From: Pseudomonadota bacterium
GTDB taxonomy: Bacteria; Pseudomonadota; Gammaproteobacteria; Burkholderiales; Burkholderiaceae_C
Reading direction: 5' to 3'
NCBI GenBank assembly: GCA_018240985.1
Contig: JAFEER010000016.1
Span: 1 to 36,673 of the forward strand
Length of the DNA stretch: 36,673 nucleotides
Positions within the stretch are counted from its first letter, which is position 1. Each line of letters begins with the position of its first letter. The notes beneath the pieces are model-generated. The model had not been told where the DNA came from. It saw only the letters and a program-made list of their open reading frames with translations, and did no database searches. Positions 31,361-36,673 of this stretch are shown piece after piece. A program made the position numbers and the translations under genes.

Positions 31361-33697
31361 TCATCTCGGCTCGCCTCCATCGGTTTCGGCTGCCCCACGC
31401 CGTGGCGGGCACACGCCGGGGCACAGATCCGGGCGCAGCACGGTGAATGACAGTTCGAACTGGTTGTGGTGCGTCACGCTCGGGTCTGAGCAGCCGCTGG
31501 TGGTGCGCTTCCAGGCCCACAGCCGCAGCAGGTAGGCGCAGCACTCGGGAAAGTCGGAGCCGCGCAGCACGACCTTGAAGTCGCCGCCATGCCAATGCGC
31601 GCGCGGCGCACCCTGGCCCAGGGCCTGGCTGTAGCTCGGGCCGAATTCCGCGGTCGGGTCGGCCGACAGCGCACCCACGCCGCCGGTCGCGTCCACGTAG
31701 AGCGGTGCGGCGATGTAGAAGGCCTGGTTGGCACCGTATTCGGCACGCAGCCAGTAGCCGCCGAGGTGGCCGTCCGGCACCGTCGCAGGGCAGGTGACGC
31801 TGAAGTGCAGGGTCAGCGTGTCGCTTGGCTCCAGCCGCGCGATGTCGCAGGCGGACACGCATTCCTGGCCCGGCTGGCCCTCGTTCTTCCAGATCTCGCG
31901 GATATAGCAGTCCGGCTCGACGGTGCAGGCGTGGATGATGCCGCCGCAGGCATGCGGGATCTTGCACGGCGCCGGCAGCGACGGCCCGGGGTGCGTGGCC
32001 GCCTGGTTGTCAATGCGCAGGTACACGCGCTCGGCCGATTCCTTGCCGCAGGTCGGCAGGATGCGCTCGCTGGCCGCAATCAGGTTGTCCGCGGCATCGG
32101 CGGTGAAGCCGTCGAACTGCAGCTGGTACAGCGCGTCGGGCGTGAGCCCCGGTTGCGTCGTGTCGAAATAGCACAGCGTGGCATAGTCGTTCCAGATCAC
32201 CTGTCCACCGAAACGCGGAATGCCCGGGTTCAGCGCCTCGTAGTGGCGCCGCGTGATGATTACCAGATGGCCGTTCTTGGGCGCAGGCGTGAAGGCCACC
32301 GGCACGAACGTGGAGCCATCCCAGTAGCTGCGCGTGAAACCGCCGAACGCGGGGCTGGGCAGGTCGGCCCACGGCGCGCCGTTTTTCGACACCTGCAGCT
32401 TGAAGTAGTCCACGTCCCATCCCACGGCGCCCTGGATCTGCAGTGATCCGTAGAACGGGTTGTCCTTCCAGGGGTCGGCCGCCGAGACGCCGGTGCGGGC
32501 GTAGCCGCGCAGGTCGGGTGGGCCCGCATTCGCACTGATCTGGTCGACCGGCGTGCAGCCGACCCAGGTGAGCTTCAGGCATTCCGGGCATTCCGGGTCG
32601 CGGCAGGTGGGAATGCAGCACGCGAGCTCGTTGGCGATCAGCGTGACGTTCAGCGTGGTCGGTATGTCCCAGCGCGTCTGTGCGTTTGACTCCTGGTAGA
32701 TCACGTTGACGCGGTCGCCGCAGCGCTGCGTCGCGCGGAACACGATGTCCGGCGCGCAATCGCTTCTATCCCACCACGGCCACACACGCTGTGCGGCCAG
32801 TTCGGCCGAGGCCGGCAGCCTGGCGCGCAGGGCCTGCGCCGACACCATGGCGGCGGGCTGCTGCAACGCGGGCAGCGACAGCGCCCCCTGTGTCGCGGCG
32901 GCCAGCACCGGCCCGGTCAGGCTGGCGGCACCGCCCAGCCATTGCTGGAACAGCGTCGGGTCGGGATCGGGCCCCGGGGGCAGCGGCGGCAACGGCGGCT
33001 CCACGGTCGCGAGCAGCTGCTGGATGCGCGCCAGGATGTCCGGGTCAATGACCGCGTTCTGGCGCAGCCACGGCAACCAGCGCAGGCAGCACCAGCGAAA
33101 GCTCATGTGGAAGTTGCCGTTGATGTCGGTGGTCGCGCTGGTGATTTCGTCGCGCCAGTACCACCACCAGAAGCGGTCTACGTCCCAGGCCTCGACGACG
33201 GCGCCCGGCACCGGCTCGTCGCAGAAGGTCCAGCGATGCAGCCGGGGGTCGTAGTGCCAGTGCCGGCAGACGATGCGGCCGTTGATGGTGTAGGTGCGGC
33301 AGCAGACCAGCCAGCAGTGGTAGATCGCAGCCTCGACCACGATGGGGCCAATCTTGAGCTGCGCGCCCTGTGCCGCGGCGGTCTTTGCGGTGCCTCGTTC
33401 CATGGCGGGCGCCAGATCCACCTCGTAGCGGGCGGTATCGATGGCCAGCAACTCGCGGTCGGAGACGTTGGGCCCGGCCAGCAGAACCACCGGGCAAGGC
33501 AGGCGCGCGCCCGGCAGCATCGGCGGATCGAACGCCAGCTCGAACGGCAGGCGCCGCTCCTTCGCGTCACGCGGCTTGATGACGGCCGAACCCAGGACTG
33601 CCCCTTCGCGCACGACAGCCACACGCAGTTCCAGGCCAGGTTGGAATTGTTCGTCCGCAACTCGGGACAGATCCAACTCACCGGTGATCTTGGTCAT
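31361..33697 (-). CDS. Large Cys/Trp-rich protein with carboxypeptidase-regulatory-like domain
   Basis: The protein has 778 residues, no signal peptide and no membrane segment. Region 1-100 is beta-rich (GLELRVAVVREGAVLGSAVI). Region 120-215 has YHCWLVCCRTYTINGRIVCRHW, then VPGAVVEAWDVDRFWWWYWRDEI and SATTDINGNFHMSFRWCCLRWLPW, the pattern of a transthyretin/CarboxypepD_reg-like fold. A Pro-rich linker lies near 235-250. The C-terminal two thirds hold further Cys clusters (ELACCIPTCRDPECPECLKL, FPECCAYLL) and beta-sandwich-like segments. There are more than 30 cysteines, which argues for metal sites or an oxidising destination. Function unknown. It is the largest cassette gene. AAGGAG is eight bases before the ATG; the frame upstream to 34228 is only a shadow. 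Confidence 0.75.
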   Translation of the reverse strand: MTKITGELDLSRVADEQFQPGLELRVAVVREGAVLGSAVIKPRDAKERRLPFELAFDPPMLPGARLPCPVVLLAGPNVSDRELLAIDTARYEVDLAPAMERGTAKTAAAQGAQLKIGPIVVEAAIYHCWLVCCRTYTINGRIVCRHWHYDPRLHRWTFCDEPVPGAVVEAWDVDRFWWWYWRDEITSATTDINGNFHMSFRWCCLRWLPWLRQNAVIDPDILARIQQLLATVEPPLPPLPPGPDPDPTLFQQWLGGAASLTGPVLAAATQGALSLPALQQPAAMVSAQALRARLPASAELAAQRVWPWWDRSDCAPDIVFRATQRCGDRVNVIYQESNAQTRWDIPTTLNVTLIANELACCIPTCRDPECPECLKLTWVGCTPVDQISANAGPPDLRGYARTGVSAADPWKDNPFYGSLQIQGAVGWDVDYFKLQVSKNGAPWADLPSPAFGGFTRSYWDGSTFVPVAFTPAPKNGHLVIITRRHYEALNPGIPRFGGQVIWNDYATLCYFDTTQPGLTPDALYQLQFDGFTADAADNLIAASERILPTCGKESAERVYLRIDNQAATHPGPSLPAPCKIPHACGGIIHACTVEPDCYIREIWKNEGQPGQECVSACDIARLEPSDTLTLHFSVTCPATVPDGHLGGYWLRAEYGANQAFYIAAPLYVDATGGVGALSADPTAEFGPSYSQALGQGAPRAHWHGGDFKVVLRGSDFPECCAYLLRLWAWKRTTSGCSDPSVTHHNQFELSFTVLRPDLCPGVCPPRRGAAETDGGEPR

Positions 33698-33837
33698 GGC
33701 TTGCTCCTTGAACGGTGGCGCGTTGAACGCGCGCTTGACTGAAGCCCCAAGCATGCGGCAGCGGCGCGATGGCCGGTTAGTACCGACCTGCGCCTTTATC
33801 GGACGATTCTGCGGTGGGCCTGGGGGTTCGGCCGGGG

Positions 33838-34617
33838 CTACGGCGATCGCATGCGCTGGTATTGCGTCGCGGGGACGCCTACGAAACGGCGAAACACGCG
33901 CCCGAAATACGAGAGGTCGTTGAAACCGACCGCATAGGCCACCTGCGAGACCGATGACCCCGGTTCGGCCAGAAAATCGCGCGCCCTGGCGACCCGGTAC
34001 TGCAGCAAAAAGCTGCAGAACGACAGGCCCTGCTCGCGCCGAAAGGCGCGGCTGAATTCCGATTCGGACAGATGACAAAGTTCGGCAGCGACCTTGATAG
34101 GGCAAGGCTGCGCGTAGTGCTCGCTGATCCAGGCCACGGCGGCTGAGGTTCGTGGGGAGGCCGTCAGTGGTTTGCGCAAATGTCCTGCCGGCGCGCGCAA
34201 ATCCGGCGGCAACTCGGTGTCCAACCATTCATGGCGCGCCATCGGGCCAGTGATGGCGGACGTCAGAATCCCGATCAGGCGCGCCAGCGTTTCGGCGGTG
34301 ACCGGCATGACCCGGTAGTCCCAGACCCGGCAGCGAAAGGCCCACACTGCCAGCGCCTCGGTGTGGTATTCGGTGAACATCAGCACCGGTAGCGCCGGGA
34401 ACTCACGCCGCACCATGGGCACGGCCGTCAGGCGGGAGCGGTCGGGGTAGTCGTACTCGATCCCAACGAAATGCGGGCGGTGGGCGGCGATGGCGGACGA
34501 GACCTCGGCGATCTGCGTGACGCGGGCGATGTCGCAATGCGGCCGGGCATCCGGCCACAGGCCGCGTTGCTGCGGCATGCACCGCAGATCAATCCAGACG
34601 GCGCGCCGCTCGTTCAT
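33838..34617 (-). CDS. AraC-type regulator with degenerate receiver domain
   Basis: The protein has 259 residues. The N-terminal part (about 5-125) follows a CheY-like fold: RAVWIDL, then HFVGIEYDYPD, then LPVLMFTEYHTEALAVWAFRCRVWDYRVMPVT. The conserved Lys before the final Pro is replaced (VMPVT), and the phosphoacceptor strand reads GIEYDYP, so normal phosphorylation is doubtful. The C-terminal HTH_18 domain (about 155-259) has AELCHLSESEFSRAFRREQGLSFCSFLLQYRVARARDFL and VSQVAYAVGFNDLSYFGRVFRRFVGVPATQYQ. It probably controls the downstream minus-strand cassette. Direct TACGTATnTA repeats lie about 165-195 bases upstream. Confidence 0.85.
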   Translation of the reverse strand: MNERRAVWIDLRCMPQQRGLWPDARPHCDIARVTQIAEVSSAIAAHRPHFVGIEYDYPDRSRLTAVPMVRREFPALPVLMFTEYHTEALAVWAFRCRVWDYRVMPVTAETLARLIGILTSAITGPMARHEWLDTELPPDLRAPAGHLRKPLTASPRTSAAVAWISEHYAQPCPIKVAAELCHLSESEFSRAFRREQGLSFCSFLLQYRVARARDFLAEPGSSVSQVAYAVGFNDLSYFGRVFRRFVGVPATQYQRMRSP

Positions 34618-34957
34618 GCCGGTTCCCCTCGCTGCCGTCTCGGGCTTCTCACTGTGGAGGCTAGACGCTGGAAGAGTCCTGTGCTGCCGAAGCGATTGTT
34701 GTTCAAGACTGGCTCCTCAACAGCCAAAGCGGTGGCTGGGCGGTCGATGTTCGCATCCTAGAAAACATCAGTTTGAAAGTACGTATTTACTTAGAAAAAT
34801 TACGTATGTAACTGCATTCGCGCCAATAGTCCCTACAGCAAATCTGGGGGTGGCGTATGAGCAGAGTTCAATTCGCAAGCCGTTGCCAACAGCGTGGAAA
34901 CCTGCGCCATGTCAACGCCATGGGCTTGGGGCCTGTGCTGTAATGCCGGCCACTGAC
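34618..34957. other. Divergent control region between the regulator and the thiamine genes
   Basis: No gene was seen. The central part (about 34755-34815) is strikingly AT-rich compared with the surroundings and holds the direct repeats listed separately. Promoters for the AraC-type gene (leftward) and for thiO (rightward) must lie here. An isolated open frame of 96 residues (34471-34761) is mainly antisense to the regulator. Confidence 0.55.
34780..34812. promoter_or_regulatory. Direct TACGTATnTA repeats, likely regulator binding site
   Basis: TACGTATTTACT (34780-34791) and TACGTATGTAAC (34801-34812) are direct repeats spaced 21 bases start to start, i.e. two helical turns. Two in-phase direct sites are typical of AraC-family operators. 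The stretch is AT-rich. Assigning them to the adjacent AraC-type regulator is inference. Confidence 0.45.
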
Positions 34958-35044
34958 GAAACAGGGGTGTCCCGGCCGCACAGGCTGGCGACTGAGAAAC
35001 ACCCTCCGCACCCGATCCAGGTCATGCTGGCGTGGGGAGTTTTC
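34958..35044 (+). promoter_or_regulatory. TPP (THI-box) riboswitch
   Basis: The thi-box elements are in order: ACAGGGGTGTCCCG, a variable stem, CTGAGAAACACCC, ACCCGATCCAGGTCATGC, then TGGCGTGGGGA. The closing stem pairs GAAAC (34958-34962) with GTTTTC (35039-35044). It binds thiamine pyrophosphate and shuts off thiO-thiS downstream. It begins about 160 bases before the thiO ATG. Confidence 0.93.
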
Positions 35045-35119
35045 AGCCATCAGGGTCACGCCGCCCTTGGCACCTGTTTTGTCCCCCCACGGTTTTGATT
35101 GGATTGCGGACAAGACACC

Positions 35120-36226
35120 ATGCAGCCACTGCTTTCTCCCTCTTCCTCGGTCACCATCCTGGGCGCAGGCCTGCTCGGCAGCCTGCTGGCCACCAGCCTT
35201 GCGCGCCAGGGCCATCGCGTGCAGGTTTACGAAGCCGGCGGCCCCGCCGGTGTGGGCGCTGCCGCCTATGTGGCCGCGGCCATGGTGGCGCCCCTGGCCG
35301 AGTCGGTGGTGGCCGAGGCCTGCATCGTGCGCATGGGCCAGCATGCGCTGACGCGCTGGCCCGAACTGATCGCGCCGCTGCCGGCGCCCGTGTACTGGCA
35401 GCAGAACGGCACCCTCATCGTCTGGCACCGCCAGGACGCGGGCGACGCTGCCCGCCTGCGCGGCTTGTTCGAGCACCGGCAGAGCGAGGTGGCGGGCCTG
35501 CCCGCCATGCAGCCGCTTGACGCCGCAGGCGTGGCCGCCGCAGACCCGGGCCTGGCCGGACGGTTTGCCCAGGGCCTGCTGCTGCCGGGCGAGGGGCAGA
35601 TCGACAACCGCCAGCTGTTTGCCGCCCTGGCGCAGGACATGCAGCAGCTGGGCGTTGAAACCCACTACCACAGCCCGCGCGAGGTGGGCGACTTCCGCCC
35701 CGGCGAGGCCGGCCAGCCGGACTGGCTCATCGACTGCCGCGGCCTGGGCGCACACCCGCAATGGCAGCAGCTGCGCGGCATACGCGGCGAGGTGGTGCGC
35801 ATCCACGCGCCCGAGGTCACGCTGGCGCGGCCCACGCGGCTGATCCACCCGCGCTACTCGATCTACGTGGCGCCCAAGGAAAACCATGTGTTCGTGATCG
35901 GCGCCACCGAGATCGAGTCCGACGACCGCTCCGGCATGAGCGTGCGCTCGGCGCTGGAGCTGCTCTCGGCCGCCTACACCGTCCACAGCGGCTTTGCCGA
36001 GGGCCGCATCCTGGAGCTGAACACCCAGTGCCGCCCCACCCTGCCCAATAATCTGCCCGCCATCCGCCTGCAGCATCCGCGCGTGCTGGAGATCAACGGC
36101 ATGTACCGCCACGGCTTCATGCAGGCCCCGGCCCTGCACGACGTGGCGCTGGAGCTCTTGAACCAGGGACAATCGCCGTTGGCAACGCAATTCGACCTGG
36201 CCCTGCAGGGCCCCGCCTTCGCATGA
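35120..36226 (+). CDS. thiO: Glycine oxidase ThiO, FAD-dependent
   Basis: This 368-residue DAO-family flavoenzyme has the FAD-binding GxGxxG reading VTILGAGLLGSLLATSLARQGHRVQVYEAG near the N-terminus. IRGEVVRIHAPEV and the C-terminal VIGATEIESDDRSGMSVRSALELLSAAYTVHSGFAEGRILE are typical of ThiO. RHGFMQAP is the end of the FAD site. It oxidises glycine to iminoglycine (dehydroglycine) for the thiazole ring of thiamine. A TPP riboswitch precedes it and thiS overlaps its stop by four bases. The ATG at 35120 is preferred to a TTG seven codons upstream. Confidence 0.92.
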   Translation: MQPLLSPSSSVTILGAGLLGSLLATSLARQGHRVQVYEAGGPAGVGAAAYVAAAMVAPLAESVVAEACIVRMGQHALTRWPELIAPLPAPVYWQQNGTLIVWHRQDAGDAARLRGLFEHRQSEVAGLPAMQPLDAAGVAAADPGLAGRFAQGLLLPGEGQIDNRQLFAALAQDMQQLGVETHYHSPREVGDFRPGEAGQPDWLIDCRGLGAHPQWQQLRGIRGEVVRIHAPEVTLARPTRLIHPRYSIYVAPKENHVFVIGATEIESDDRSGMSVRSALELLSAAYTVHSGFAEGRILELNTQCRPTLPNNLPAIRLQHPRVLEINGMYRHGFMQAPALHDVALELLNQGQSPLATQFDLALQGPAFA

Positions 36227-36420
36227 ACGTCTCTTTGAACCAACAACCCACCCAGCTGCCCGCGCAGGCCAGCGTGCAGGACGCGCTGGCGCTGCTGCAG
36301 CCCAGGCCGCCCTTTGCCGTGGCCGTGAACACGGTTTTCGTACCCCGGGCTCAATACGCAAGCCGCCAGCTGCAAGAAGGCGATCGGGTCGAGGTGATTG
36401 CACCGGTGACTGGTGGATAA
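36223..36420 (+). CDS. thiS: Sulfur carrier protein ThiS
   Basis: This 65-residue ubiquitin-like protein has the obligatory C-terminal Gly-Gly (VIAPVTGG), which is adenylated and thiocarboxylated, and the FAVAVNTVFVPRAQYASRQLQEGDRVEVI core. It donates sulfur for the thiazole ring. It overlaps thiO (ATGA). The usual next genes, thiG and thiE, are not visible; the remaining 250 bases are repeats. Confidence 0.93.
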   Translation: MNVSLNQQPTQLPAQASVQDALALLQPRPPFAVAVNTVFVPRAQYASRQLQEGDRVEVIAPVTGG

Positions 36421-36422
36421 AA

Positions 36423-36475
36423 CAATGGCAGGCCCATATCCAGCAAGCGCAAGCAGCTATCCAATTTATTTGACT
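36423..36475 (-). repeat. Dispersed repeat copy after thiS
   Basis: The sequence AACAATGGCAGGCCCATATCCAGCAAGCGCAAGCAGCTATCCAATT is the minus-strand form of the GATAGCTGCTTGCGCTTGC version of the family at 6104. It starts directly after the thiS stop. Confidence 0.6.
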
Positions 36476-36499
36476 GGCAACGCCAAATGTGGCCGGTCT

Positions 36500-36673
36500 T
36501 ACTCCCTCCCCCTCTGGGGGAGGGCCGGGGTGGGGGCTCGCGACGCTCGCGCGTCGATGCCGGCAAGATGCCGGCGCTCCAGCCCCCATCCCAACCTCGG
36601 TGCTGGCGGCGAGACGCCGCCGCTCTTCAGGCAGTCCAGTTCCGCACTGGCGGAACTGGAGCCGCAGCCTTCA
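36500..36673. repeat. Multi-hairpin dispersed repeat, second full copy (cut by window end)
   Basis: The four hairpins are the same and in the same order as at 24100: CGACGCTCGCGCGTCG, GCCGGCAAGATGCCGGC, GGCGGCGAGACGCCGCC and AGTTCCGCACTGGCGGAACT. It differs from the 24100 copy by only a few bases over about 135 and has a CTCCCTCCCCCTCTGGGGGA lead. The two copies flank the thiD-to-thiS region in the same orientation. Confidence 0.85.

Noticed and set aside
25180-34617. Prophage or conjugative element
   Set aside because: No integrase, terminase, capsid, tail, relaxase or attachment-site pair was seen; only one small protein recalls phage-like context.
34868-36589. 573-residue open frame antisense to thiO-thiS and the riboswitch
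   Set aside because: It covers a TPP riboswitch, two clear genes and a repeat; not a gene.

Overview
The window looks like a chromosomal segment of a GC-rich betaproteobacterium of the family Comamonadaceae (Acidovorax, Alicycliphilus or Diaphorobacter type). This is inferred from gene content (bfd-tonB-exbBD; a pstSCAB-phoU-phoBR operon with ppk-sixA and ppx beside it; thiO-thiS behind a TPP riboswitch) and from many short dispersed repeats of a kind I associate with this family. No rRNA, tRNA, CRISPR array, transposase, integrase or phage structural gene was seen.

Layout. 1-6.1 kb: the end of a DMT transporter, a SWIB-domain protein, a probably Fur-controlled iron-uptake block (bfd, tonB, exbB, exbD), a GlcG/HbpS-like protein, a Bax-inhibitor-1 membrane protein, and a lipoprotein whose 5' end overlaps a 165-bp palindromic MITE-like element. 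6.1-10.2 kb: housekeeping genes (rlmD, a small secreted protein, a 2'-5' RNA ligase family protein, a TlpA-like thioredoxin with a membrane domain, a lipoprotein). 10.4-22.3 kb: phosphate and polyphosphate metabolism. ppk-sixA, ppx and pstSCAB-phoU-phoB-phoR are each preceded by recognisable Pho-box repeats, and ppx and pstS are divergent across a shared 218-bp control region. 22.3-24.3 kb: a small accessory patch with an orphan NadS-like antitoxin, a decayed duplicate of the phoR 5' end, a VapBC pair and several extragenic palindromes. 24.3-25.1 kb: thiD on the minus strand. 34.9-36.4 kb: TPP riboswitch, thiO and thiS on the plus strand.

Between the two thiamine blocks lies the most unusual part, about 26.1-34.6 kb. 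It is a run of minus-strand genes, in transcription order: an AraC-type regulator with a degenerate receiver domain; a 778-residue Cys/Trp-rich protein with a carboxypeptidase-regulatory-like fold; a DUF1360 membrane protein; an 83-residue protein overlapping it; a NAL1-like trypsin-fold peptidase; a stand-alone small protein resembling that peptidase's N-terminal domain; a purple-acid-phosphatase-like phosphoesterase; and two proteins sharing an IFSGRxNPxW N-terminal motif, one with a papain-like Cys/His signature. A class I methyltransferase follows and may or may not belong. None of these genes has an obvious export signal and none is a recognised mobile-element gene. I propose this as a candidate undescribed multi-gene system; its function is unknown.

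Most calls rest on motifs read by eye. No database search or structure prediction was run.
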